In this document: one piece after another, positions 1 through 5,734 of the stretch
Layout of the letters: each line of letters starts with the position of its first letter
Numbering within the stretch: the first letter of the stretch is position 1
Assembly (NCBI GenBank): GCA_002686195.1
Contig: NZAS01000180.1
Span: 1-27,568 of the forward strand
DNA from: Candidatus Pacearchaeota archaeon
GTDB lineage: Archaea > Nanoarchaeota > Nanoarchaeia > Pacearchaeales > GW2011-AR1
Length of the DNA: 27,568 bases
Direction: 5' to 3'
The notes under the pieces: model-generated
The model's input: only the letters and a program-made list of their open reading frames with translations
The model's database searches: none
What the model was told of the DNA's origin: nothing
Program-made: the position numbers and the translations under genes

Positions 1-46
1 ATATACTTGTACCCAAAAAGTAGTACGGATTTGCGCGCGTTTTGGG
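1..46 (-). promoter_or_regulatory. Conserved 46-base element, copy A (probable phage promoter)
   Basis: This stretch matches 1509-1554 at 33 of 46 aligned positions without a gap. Two blocks are strongly conserved with identical spacing: ATACTTGT at 3-10 and CGGATTTGCGCGCGT at 26-40, 15 bases apart. Read on the minus strand it is ACGCGCGCAAATCCG, 15 bases, then ACAAGTAT. It sits just beyond the terminator of the leftward gene cluster, so it would drive a leftward gene lying outside the window. The promoter role is inferred from position; no consensus sigma-70 boxes at normal spacing are seen. It could instead be a protein-binding or replication site. Confidence 0.45.
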
Positions 47-50
47 ACCT

Positions 51-95
51 AAAAAACCCCGGCGTCAGGGGTTAGTGCCACTCCCAGGATGGGAG
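51..95 (-). terminator. Rho-independent terminator of the leftward small-gene cluster
   Basis: On the minus strand AACCCC (73-68) pairs with GGGGTT (60-55) across a seven-base loop and runs directly into a T tract (54-51 and beyond). A second hairpin, CTCCC/GGGAG at 81-95, precedes it, just after the stop codon of the last gene (97-99). Stem plus T tract immediately after a leftward gene is the standard intrinsic terminator arrangement. Reading from the plus strand there is no T tract, which fixes the direction. Confidence 0.6.
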
Positions 96-96
96 A

Positions 97-279
97 TTAA
101 GTGACAGCGTCTGCGGTGTTGTACCAGTATCGGAGAGTCTCGCCGGTTCCGAAGTGGTACCACTTGCACCGCATCCTGGTTCCGTCGTGGTTCACTTCGA
201 TGACCTCGGCTCCCCGATATTCTCGGAGGTTGACGCGGTCACCGACCTTTACCTTACGGGGCCCATTTTCTACGAGCAT
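97..279 (-). CDS. Small KOW/SH3-like hypothetical protein
   Basis: A 60-residue protein, last gene of the leftward cluster. The ATG at 279-277 is preceded by AAGGAG at good spacing, and it overlaps the end of the upstream gene by 10 bases, so translation is probably coupled. The segment KVKVGDRVNLREYRGAEVIE resembles the KOW or SH3-like beta-barrel pattern in which a VGDRV strand is followed by short beta hairpins, and the rest is rich in aromatic and basic residues (CKWYHF, LRYWY). Such folds often bind nucleic acid or protein, but this is a weak resemblance and the function is unknown. Confidence 0.7.
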   Translation of the reverse strand: MLVENGPRKVKVGDRVNLREYRGAEVIEVNHDGTRMRCKWYHFGTGETLRYWYNTADAVT

Positions 280-464
280 GTGATCTCCTTGATGTCGCGG
301 AACAGGACGTAAGCAACGCCCAAGAGACCGCCGATCAGGATTCCGTTCGCCGTGTATACGAGCCCAGCCTCTACAAGGCTTTCGTACACCTGGCTCGACA
401 AGTAACCGAAAAGACCGGTCACTATAGCGAGTACTGCCCAGTTAGGGCTTGCTCTTGCGGGCAT
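270..464 (-). CDS. Small membrane protein, holin-like in layout
   Basis: A 64-residue protein. I chose the ATG at 464-462 because AAGGAG lies four bases upstream; a longer reading to 545 would run through the neighbouring gene without a ribosome site. There are two hydrophobic stretches, about residues 9-25 (WAVLAIVTGLFGYL) and 38-56 (GILIGGLLGVAYVLF), ending in a charged tail RDIKEITCS. Two short membrane spans in a tiny phage protein fit a class II holin, but there is no endolysin gene next to it, so that is only one option. It overlaps its upstream neighbour by 23 bases and its downstream one by 10. Confidence 0.65.
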   Translation of the reverse strand: MPARASPNWAVLAIVTGLFGYLSSQVYESLVEAGLVYTANGILIGGLLGVAYVLFRDIKEITCS

Positions 465-618
465 GGTTCTCCTTGAATTCTTCCCGCCGCTTGTGCGCGC
501 GCAAAGCTTGCGCTTCAAGCAACAGGATGCGTTCGTTATCAGCAAACTCTAGGGGGTCCCCGTCCTTGGGCATCTGCGGGGCGTCCTCTAGGCGTGGGCC
601 ATCTGGGTCTTTTGCCAT
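442..618 (-). CDS. Small charged hypothetical protein
   Basis: A 58-residue protein starting MAKDPDGPRL and ending in ENHARKSKP. The ATG at 618-616 follows AAGGAAGGT, a clear ribosome site. The first half is acidic and proline-rich; the second half is a predicted amphipathic helix rich in Arg, Lys and Glu (ILLLEAQALRAHKRREEFKE). It belongs to the leftward cluster, overlapping the membrane protein gene after it by 23 bases. No family is recognised. Confidence 0.6.
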   Translation of the reverse strand: MAKDPDGPRLEDAPQMPKDGDPLEFADNERILLLEAQALRAHKRREEFKENHARKSKP

Positions 619-842
619 ACCTTCCTTTGTGAGTTAAATGAATGTCCACACGAACCTTCTGCCAACCATCCGTTAAGATGGTTGAAGCATGGTCTCCCGC
701 TTAACGGGTGGCTGGCAGAAGGTTCGTGCTTCCATTTACGGCAGGCGTTTTTGGAACGCGCCTTTTTCTTGTCGGGGTGCTTCCCCTTTTTCTGACCACG
801 CAGATGCATGGCCAGTGCGATGGGATTCTTTTTTGCCATCAT
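588..842 (-). CDS. Small basic hypothetical protein containing the inverted repeat
   Basis: Up to 84 residues, starting MMAKKNPIALAMHL and very rich in Lys and Arg over the first 40 residues, which suggests nucleic-acid contact. The stop codon of a 33-codon reading frame just upstream overlaps this start (TAATG), and AAAGGG lies close upstream. The second half of the frame runs through an 80-base inverted repeat at 649-728 and its composition there (Ser, His, Cys, Trp) is unlike the first half, so the real protein might be shorter or the frame might be chance beyond residue 36. The last 31 bases overlap the next gene. No family is recognised. Confidence 0.4.
   Translation of the reverse strand: MMAKKNPIALAMHLRGQKKGKHPDKKKARSKNACRKWKHEPSASHPLSGRPCFNHLNGWLAEGSCGHSFNSQRKVWQKTQMAHA
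649..728. repeat. 80-base imperfect inverted repeat, 29-base arms
   Basis: The arms at 649-677 and 700-728 match at 27 of 29 positions around a 22-base centre; the outer 16 bases pair perfectly (CACGAACCTTCTGCCA). The left arm can also fold on its own: CAACCATC at 663-670 pairs with GATGGTTG at 677-684 around CGTTAA. Likewise CCCG (696-699) pairs with CGGG (705-708) around CTTAA. The element can therefore be one long hairpin or an outer stem holding two small hairpins. No T tract follows on either strand, so it is not a standard terminator. Confidence 0.85.
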
Positions 843-943
843 TATCCCTTTAAGGGCCTGGCTGCCCGCGAGCGACTTTTTCCCGGATAACCCGGCTGTC
901 CTGCGCTTTGCCTCGCTAGGGGGTTGTTTGGGTTTTCGAGCAC
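842..943 (-). CDS. Possible 33-residue peptide
   Basis: A GTG at 943-941 follows AAGGTGAGG and opens a 33-codon frame (start MLENPNNPLARQ, end SRAARPLKG) that stops exactly over the next start codon as TAATG. The ribosome site and the coupled stop/start are the only evidence. The peptide is basic and proline/glycine-containing with no recognisable family. Between this frame and the gene at 1048-1461 there are about 100 bases holding an open frame with a CAEC motif but no usable start codon, which I do not call. Confidence 0.3.
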   Translation of the reverse strand: MLENPNNPLARQSAGQPGYPGKSRSRAARPLKG

Positions 944-1047
944 AAACCTCACCTTGGGTGAGTGTAGCTCGCGTTCCATTCCCCGAAGCACTCGGCGCAC
1001 GCCTTGCTTATTAGTCGCTCACGGGCAGCAAGCTGCGGTTAGTCCCT

Positions 1048-1461
1048 CTACTTATGCAGAGGGGACGGATTGGTGCGAAGCGGCTTAACCTCGCTGCGAA
1101 GCGGCTCGACATGGCTGACCAGCGGCTGCACCGCACAGCTGAGCGTGAACCTTTCGAGAACCCCTGCCAACTCGGGGTTGTACTCCTTGTAGAACGCTAT
1201 CTGGCGAGCAACGGTTTCGTTGCCCTCGACTGCCTTGAGATAGCGAACCCGGTTTCCGATCAGTGCGAACGCCGCGGTACACCCGAGGATGACCAGGATA
1301 GGCATCACCAAGGGCGCTACCGCCCAGAAGCCGGGGCCGAAAAGGCGGTCCAGGTTGAACGGCCGGGTCCACCAACGCATGTACGCCACGAACATGCCAA
1401 TCATGATAATTCCAACCACGACCAAAAGCAGCTGGAGTTGCCTCAGAGATTTCTTATCCAC
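1048..1461 (-). CDS. Membrane protein of unknown function with two spans
   Basis: A 137-residue protein read from the GTG at 1461-1459, which has AGGAGG five bases upstream; the longer frame to 1512 has no ribosome site. The hydrophobic segments are about residues 8-28 (LQLLLVVVGIIMIGMFVAYM) and 43-66 (FWAVAPLVMPILVILGCTAAF), with basic residues between and a soluble C-terminal part of about 70 residues carrying repeated short motifs (VEPLRSEVKPLR). It is the first gene of the leftward cluster and lies 47 bases downstream of the conserved element at 1509-1554. Function unknown; a holin or an exclusion-type inner-membrane protein are both possible. Confidence 0.7.
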   Translation of the reverse strand: MDKKSLRQLQLLLVVVGIIMIGMFVAYMRWWTRPFNLDRLFGPGFWAVAPLVMPILVILGCTAAFALIGNRVRYLKAVEGNETVARQIAFYKEYNPELAGVLERFTLSCAVQPLVSHVEPLRSEVKPLRTNPSPLHK

Positions 1462-1508
1462 GATAGCCTCCTGAGAAGTGGATGCCGGGGGAACCAATTT
1501 CCTTAGGC

Positions 1509-1554
1509 ACATACTTGTGCCAAAATACGCAGTCGGATTTGCGCGCGTATTTAG
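1509..1554 (-). promoter_or_regulatory. Conserved 46-base element, copy B (probable phage promoter)
   Basis: Second copy of the element at 1-46, with ATACTTGT at 1511-1518 and CGGATTTGCGCGCGT at 1534-1548 in identical spacing. On the minus strand it lies directly upstream of the first gene of the leftward cluster, leaving a leader of roughly 45 bases with an AGGAGG site. Both copies precede leftward genes, which supports a minus-strand promoter with a phage-specific or modified polymerase consensus. The role is inferred. Confidence 0.5.
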
Positions 1555-1605
1555 CTGCGCAACTACCTGTGATTTATATGCGTACGTACGTATTATTCAT
1601 TTGAA

Positions 1606-1845
1606 ATGCTGGTCCAAGACATGCGGGGAAGCTCCGTGGTATTTCCAACTAGCAAGTATCTGACGGGCTCGTCGGAGCCGTCCTACAGGGCGAGGCTTAC
1701 GGACCAGGGGTGCCTTCAGCCGCTGTATCCGGGATACCCCGTACCGGGACAGAGCGTCGTCCAAGCTAACTTGTCCTTGTACGCTATGGGGCAAAAGGAG
1801 TTTCTGGCGTCGATTTGGGAGCAGTGTCCTACGGGGAGTGATTAG
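1606..1845 (+). CDS. Weakly supported open frame upstream of the fusion gene
   Basis: A 79-codon frame ends in TAG immediately before the ATG of the next gene, which would suit a coupled pair. Against it, no ribosome site precedes its ATG and the composition is unremarkable. The opposite strand also carries a frame here (1597-1794) with a TTG start and no ribosome site. The interval 1555-1845 may be only leader sequence; it includes a short palindromic run (CGTACGTACG near 1580). Confidence 0.2.
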   Translation: MLVQDMRGSSVVFPTSKYLTGSSEPSYRARLTDQGCLQPLYPGYPVPGQSVVQANLSLYAMGQKEFLASIWEQCPTGSD

Positions 1846-3672
1846 ATGGCATTAGATGTAGTCACAGGCCAAATGGGGTCTGGAAAGAGCACTCTCGCTA
1901 AGAAGCTCAGGGACAAGTACGACATTGTAGAGGGGACGGATCTAGGAGAGGTCGTAGAGGGCAAGTGGGTAACTCCCCCAAAAGAAGAACGAGTTCGCCT
2001 TGGTAAAGAAAAGGAAAAGCGGCTGATAGAAGCCCATAGGGCGGGTAAGCGTGTTCTGTTGGAGGGCGTCCCTCCTGGGATAGAGCATTACCCAGATGTG
2101 ATTAGTGAAGCTGATCGCATGGTGACCATGGACCCTGGGTACCTAACCCGCATGCTTCGTTTAGTGGGTAGGTCCTTTGACCGGGGCACTTCTCTTACGT
2201 CCGACATTCCTTTTGCCCTTAGGTATGGAGATAAAGAGGTTAAGTCACTTGAACGCTTACGAGAGCTCATAGCAGACCAACACACCGTGGAGTCCTCCGA
2301 AGAGGCGGAGAAGCTATTGGAGGCTGTGCTTAGTAAGAAGGCGTCGGTAACTGTCCCCTATAAGCTCCTATTAGAAGCAAACCAGGATCCCTTTTTACGA
2401 GGGTATGTGCATCCTAGGAGTAAAGAGAGAGTCCGGGCTCCTATTATTCACGAGGGGGAGATTGTAGGATTTTATTCCCCCCGGGTAAACGAGGGGACAG
2501 GGCGACACCGTGTGGGGGCAATCTATGTCAAGCCGGAGCATCGGGGGAAAGGCCTGGCCAGTAGAGCCATTAGCGACTATGCGGGAGACAGGCCGGCTAA
2601 CGCCTTCGTGGGTGCCGATAACGAAGCGTCCAGGAGAGCCTTCTTAGCGGCGGGGTTTGTGGAGGGAGAATACGATTCTAGGCAGGATGGGCATTGGTTC
2701 TATAAAGGAGCCAAGACCAATGTATTGCGGGAGGCTCTTAGTAAAAAGTCATCGGTAACCAAAGAAGACATCCACAACCTAGCGGACGACCTGAACATCC
2801 CTTGGGACGATGACCCAGACTTCATGGACTATTCTGAGCGCGTAACGGGAAAGACGTGCCTGGATAAGATGACGCCGTCAGAACTTGAGGACCTAAAGAA
2901 GTCTCTTAAGGGACGGGCGAAGACCGCAAAGCTTACGCACCCCGAGCAGCGCTTGAAGGAGCGTACGGGACTCCCACTATCTGCGTATACCAAGTTAAAG
3001 AAGGCCCTCAAGTCCAAAGGATTTAAAACTCCTAAGGGCGTGCATCACTTCAAGCTGGACGGCGAAGGGTACGCTGTAGTCAAGAACGTTAAGGGAAAGC
3101 CGGTCATATCGTCCTTCCTCACGCGGCACATGGCGCCACCCGGCCAGGATCTCACTGCGCGCGTAGGTAAGGAACTAATAGAGAAGTCTCTGCGGGGCAA
3201 GGGCAGGTTGAAGTCTGGATCCGCAGAAGAGTTTGCCCCAGGCATCCCCGCGGACCGGAAGACACATGACCTCCCTACAACCAAGGCCAAGTGGCGGTTG
3301 GCCGTACAACTGCACAAAGCGAATAAAGCAGGGCCACACTGGGACCTCCGCTTGGTGGATCCCGAGTCCGGACATGCACACTCTTGGGCGGTGCCTAAAC
3401 GGGAATGGCCGACAGCTAAAAAAAGGCTTCGTTTGGCTATTATGCAGCCTACACATACAGCGGATTATTCCACCTGGCAGGGAACTATCCCCGAGGGAAC
3501 GTACGGCGCAGGCGATGTTGAGCTATTGCGCGACGAAGAGACGGACGTGGATGTCTCTCCGGATGTGGTGCGTTTCAATGTCCCAGGCGTGGGTCCGATG
3601 GTTATGCACAGAGGGGAAGGGGATCAGTGGAAACTTCTTCTTGGAAGGACGGGTACCCAGGGAGGGACTTGA
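1846..3672 (+). CDS. Multidomain fusion: P-loop NTPase, GNAT, helical domain, BECR-like segment, LigD 3'-phosphoesterase
   Basis: A 608-residue protein with GGGGAG upstream of its ATG. Visible parts in order: a P-loop NTPase with Walker A GQMGSGKST at residues 8-16, resembling small nucleotide or RNA kinases; a GNAT N-acetyltransferase at about 172-290, with the acetyl-CoA loop KPEHRGKGLASRAI and a following NEASRRAFLAAGF helix; a helical segment at 306-360 (KEDIHNLADDLNIPWDDDPDF); a segment at 362-432 (HHFKLDGEGYAVVKNVKGKP, ISSFLT) that resembles BECR-type nuclease folds; and a LigD 3'-phosphoesterase domain at about 482-601 with QLHK, HWDLRL, SWAVPK and GTIPEGTYGAG, known in bacterial end-joining ligases to trim 3' ends. 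Near-identical linkers, EAVLSKKASVT (159-169) and EALSKKSSVT (296-305), flank the GNAT part. It ends antisense to a tRNA. The architecture recalls phage polyvalent proteins; the combined function is unknown. Confidence 0.8.
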   Translation: MALDVVTGQMGSGKSTLAKKLRDKYDIVEGTDLGEVVEGKWVTPPKEERVRLGKEKEKRLIEAHRAGKRVLLEGVPPGIEHYPDVISEADRMVTMDPGYLTRMLRLVGRSFDRGTSLTSDIPFALRYGDKEVKSLERLRELIADQHTVESSEEAEKLLEAVLSKKASVTVPYKLLLEANQDPFLRGYVHPRSKERVRAPIIHEGEIVGFYSPRVNEGTGRHRVGAIYVKPEHRGKGLASRAISDYAGDRPANAFVGADNEASRRAFLAAGFVEGEYDSRQDGHWFYKGAKTNVLREALSKKSSVTKEDIHNLADDLNIPWDDDPDFMDYSERVTGKTCLDKMTPSELEDLKKSLKGRAKTAKLTHPEQRLKERTGLPLSAYTKLKKALKSKGFKTPKGVHHFKLDGEGYAVVKNVKGKPVISSFLTRHMAPPGQDLTARVGKELIEKSLRGKGRLKSGSAEEFAPGIPADRKTHDLPTTKAKWRLAVQLHKANKAGPHWDLRLVDPESGHAHSWAVPKREWPTAKKRLRLAIMQPTHTADYSTWQGTIPEGTYGAGDVELLRDEETDVDVSPDVVRFNVPGVGPMVMHRGEGDQWKLLLGRTGTQGGT

Positions 3673-3735
3673 ACCCTCACACCGTATAGGTAGCGGATTT
3701 TAAGTCCGCCGCGTCTGCCGTTCCGCCACCTGGGC
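3654..3735 (-). tRNA. tRNA-Leu (anticodon UAA)
   Basis: The minus strand folds as a full class II tRNA. The acceptor stem GCCCAGG (3735-3729) pairs with CCTGGGT (3661-3655), with discriminator A. It has a D arm GCG/CGC with the GG pair, and an anticodon arm GCGGA/TCCGC with loop CTTAAAA giving anticodon TAA. The variable region can form a short stem (ACC/GGT), and the T arm is GAGGG/CCCTC with loop TTCAAGT. The 3' CCA is not encoded. Its 3' end overlaps the last 19 bases of the rightward fusion gene on the other strand. It reads UUA/UUG codons. Confidence 0.95.
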
Positions 3736-4049
3736 TTGTAATTGTCATACTACGTGGAAGAGCGTAACGCCTTCGCCAATTGTTTCAATACAGCCATGAA
3801 GGTCATGCGAAGGTCCGCTTAAATAGGTCAGCGGCCGTGACAAAGTTCTACGTAAATCAACTCCGAGGATAAAGGATATCAGAGCGACCGTGCGGGGTTT
3901 TCAAATATTTTCCGTGAAAATAATTGCAAAGCCGGCTTAGGGAGCGTTGATTTCATTTATGTGAGGCAGTTTTTGTTTTTGTAAAGATTGCCCAACGGGT
4001 GTCGCGTAGCGCGACGTAGCTCTGCGAGTGCACAGGCTAAGCTAGAACT
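3736..4049. other. 314-base stretch without a gene, several hairpins
   Basis: I see no credible coding frame. Stems that can be read directly are: CCTTCGC/GCGAAGG (3770-3776 with 3807-3813), CCGCT/AGCGG (3815-3819 with 3830-3834), TATTTTC/GAAAATA around CGT (3906-3922) and GTCGCG/CGCGAC around TAG (4001-4015). A T-rich run lies at 3969-3981. The stretch separates the leftward gene pair from the leftward tRNA and could be the 3' untranslated part of that transcript, a tRNA leader or a small RNA. Confidence 0.4.
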
Positions 4050-4265
4050 TTAAAGGTCGAGGATACCCAGATGGCTTTGTAGGGCGTCCGCTAGTTTGTT
4101 TTGGGGGATTTCCTGAGTAGAGAGTAGGTCGCGAAGAGCGGATTCCGCGGTGTGCGGTGCCAACTTTGCGCGCGTAGCTGCAGCGATAAAGTCCACTTTA
4201 CGTATCAGTTCGCGCTCTTCTAGAAGGGTGCGCATTCTTTGCGCAAACATTTCTTGCTGTGTCAT
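4050..4265 (-). CDS. Small helical hypothetical protein
   Basis: A 71-residue protein starting MTQQEMFAQRMRTLLEE. The ATG overlaps the stop of the upstream gene as ATGA, so the two are probably translated together; a longer frame to 4313 would lie inside that gene. It is mainly alpha-helical and charged, with a segment KVDFIAAATRAKLAPHTAESALRDLL that is compatible with a small helix-turn-helix-like fold, though no family is recognised. It ends with HLGILDL. Confidence 0.6.
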   Translation of the reverse strand: MTQQEMFAQRMRTLLEERELIRKVDFIAAATRAKLAPHTAESALRDLLSTQEIPQNKLADALQSHLGILDL

Positions 4266-4471
4266 TTGTCGTCTTCTAACTCCAGTTTTACGGAGACGTC
4301 CTCCAAAGAACACGGGTGCTCAGGGTCTGCCAGATCGACACCGTCTTCCAGGCTTACTAGAATCCGGTTGCAATCGTTGCATATGGCGCTTCCATCGTGC
4401 TCATCTAGATCCTTATGCCCACAAGTATCCGGACTGGGCACGCCTATTCCCACAACTTCTTTCCGCATCAT
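4262..4471 (-). CDS. Small acidic Cys-containing protein, possible zinc ribbon
   Basis: Read from the ATG at 4471-4469 (MMRKEVVGIG), which has AGGTGA at good spacing; the frame reaches 4540 but that start lacks a ribosome site. The 69 residues include CGH at about residues 17-19, then ICNDC further on, a pattern compatible with a single zinc site (Cys, His, CxxC), and a very acidic C-terminus (SLEDVSVKLELEDDK). It is the first gene of a two-gene leftward unit whose upstream side is the long structured non-coding stretch. Function unknown. Confidence 0.6.
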   Translation of the reverse strand: MMRKEVVGIGVPSPDTCGHKDLDEHDGSAICNDCNRILVSLEDGVDLADPEHPCSLEDVSVKLELEDDK

Positions 4472-4548
4472 AATTTCACCTAACGAATTTGTACCTTCAG
4501 CCGAAGTCCGCCGGAGCTCCAATTGGATCCCGTCGGCCATCGGAGTTA

Positions 4549-4950
4549 GTTAGTGGATATCTCGAAGAGATACTAACAGTCAAAGGCGTAGCGCCTCTAT
4601 TGTTATCCTAAGCTTAGGTGAGGTTCGGTTCACGTTATTTCTGCCCTCGAGTATGATCAGCTCACATCGAGTAAACTAAAAGGCGGTTAATAAGGCATAA
4701 CCTTTTTAGGCAGAATGGTAACCTGACGAGTCTGGTTGCCCGGTTAGCACCGGGAACAGACTGTGGAGGAGTAACGCCTCCTGTTCCTAAGAACTTCGCT
4801 GAACCGTTGTTCTTATCCGCACACTTTCGCAAGCGTGAGGAACGGTGTCCCCGACAAAATTTCGAAGTAAGACGCTAGAGCACCGCGTCTCTGGAGTTGG
4901 GCCCATTTCCAGAAGACCTCGTGCGCATAGGTTTATCGCCTGGACCTACG
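4549..4950. ncRNA. Candidate structured RNA with many stems and a possible pseudoknot
   Basis: No gene fits 4472-5062, yet stems are packed through it. In order: GTTAG, bulge, TATCTC / GAGATACTAAC (4549-4577); AGGCG/CGCCT (4584-4596); CTCGA/TCGAG (4646-4671); CTAAAA..GGTTA/TAACC..TTTTAG (4676-4709); AGTCT..GTT..CCCGG/CCGGG..AAC..AGACT (4729-4762); GGAGG/CCTCC (4765-4781); TAAGAAC/GTTCTTA (4788-4815); a hairpin at 4820-4837; AGACGC/GCGTCT (4870-4890); TCTGGA/TCCAGA (4890-4913); and TAGGT/ACCTA further right. ACCGTT in the 4788-4815 loop (4803-4808) can pair with AACGGT at 4841-4846. On the minus strand the 4820-4837 hairpin is an unbroken stem with one G-U pair and a GCGA (GNRA) loop, which slightly favours leftward transcription. 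It could be a stand-alone RNA or a long leader. The 4676-4709 stem might also be a two-way terminator. Confidence 0.5.
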
Positions 4951-4979
4951 TCATTTTGTGGGGTAAGTTCGACAAGGGC

Positions 4980-5030
4980 TTAAACTCGTCTCACTCGAAT
5001 ACTTATAACAGTAAAATACGCATATTTATT
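4980..5030. promoter_or_regulatory. Possible promoter region between the divergent units
   Basis: Rightward, TTAAAC at 4980-4985 and TATAAC at 5004-5009 are 18 bases apart and could serve the tail operon starting at 5063. Leftward, the stretch contains TGCGTATTTT and AAGTAT, also found in copy B of the 46-base element, but with three extra bases between them and without the GCGCGC block. An AT-rich run continues to 5039. Direction and use are uncertain. Confidence 0.3.
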
Positions 5031-5062
5031 CGATAAAATCCCCCCTGTTTTTGGAGTCGAAC

Positions 5063-5734
5063 GTGCCCAGAAAAATAAGCGCTGTAGGCGTAACCCCCTC
5101 GGTGGGGGCCCTATTTGGCGAGAAGTCTTTGTCTGATCTAGGTTTGGATACAGAAGGCGTGGTGAATTTGGGAGAAGAGGAACCGGAAGAAGTTTTAGAG
5201 GTGGGCTCTGCGGAAGAGTCTGAAGAAGAAAAGCCCCTCACTGAGGGAGAGCGGGAGACGCTGGACCGCTTAGCTCTGACGCCCCACGAACAGTGGGGGG
5301 AAGAGTTAGAGCAGAACAACATCTCTCCGGAAGAAGCTTCCCGGATATTGGACAAGGTCATGTCCACGGGGAAATACGAGGAAACGTACAAAGTCGGGAA
5401 TATGCAGTTTCGATTACGAACCCGATCCACCGTGGATGCCGATAGGACCATTGAGATACTACAAGACCAGCGTCCAGATCTTACGGGCGTGTTTTCTCAC
5501 CTAATTGCACGTATAAACTTGGCGTCCAGCCTGGTGTTCTTTGCTAAGGACAAGTTTCCGCATACGGCACCGACGGATGAGAATCGCACCATCTTGGATA
5601 AGGAATGGCGGTCCAGGTATCGGTACTGTTCCAGTCTTCCTGCACCGACGTTTTTTATGCTGTCCCAGGTGCTTCAGCGTTTTGATCAGAAAGTGTCCCT
5701 GGCGTGTGACGCGCGTAGCCTAGAAAATTTCTAG
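5063..5734 (+). CDS. Probable tail assembly chaperone (0-frame product)
   Basis: A 223-residue protein from the GTG at 5063, which has TGGAG six bases upstream; the TTG at 5051 lacks a site. The N-terminal third is highly acidic (EEEPEEVLEVG, AEESEEEKP); the rest is alpha/beta with LRTRSTVDADR and LIARINLASSLVFF. Position directly before the tape measure gene, the matching second frame, and a slippery heptamer at its last codons fit the lambda G/GT type of tail assembly chaperone, which binds the tape measure while the tail tube forms. The family call rests mainly on context and the frameshift signal. It is the first gene of the rightward tail operon. Confidence 0.6.
   Translation: MPRKISAVGVTPSVGALFGEKSLSDLGLDTEGVVNLGEEEPEEVLEVGSAEESEEEKPLTEGERETLDRLALTPHEQWGEELEQNNISPEEASRILDKVMSTGKYEETYKVGNMQFRLRTRSTVDADRTIEILQDQRPDLTGVFSHLIARINLASSLVFFAKDKFPHTAPTDENRTILDKEWRSRYRYCSSLPAPTFFMLSQVLQRFDQKVSLACDARSLENF

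Noticed and set aside
649..728. Inverted repeat as an intrinsic terminator or a tRNA
   Set aside because: No T tract on either side, and no cloverleaf or T-loop consensus fits.
1597..1794. 65-codon leftward frame with a TTG start
   Set aside because: No ribosome site and no family; it competes with an equally weak rightward frame.
3233..3703. 156-codon frame overlapping the end of the fusion gene
   Set aside because: It lies wholly within the phosphoesterase coding region in another frame and runs into the tRNA; no ribosome site.
4724..4730. CTGACGA, matching the hammerhead ribozyme core CUGANGA, followed by a stem
   Set aside because: No GAAA follows the stem and no matching cleavage-site stem is found, so a hammerhead is not supported.
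4765..4781. Five-pair stem with seven-base loop resembling a tRNA anticodon arm
   Set aside because: The loop lacks T33 and no acceptor, D or T arm fits around it.
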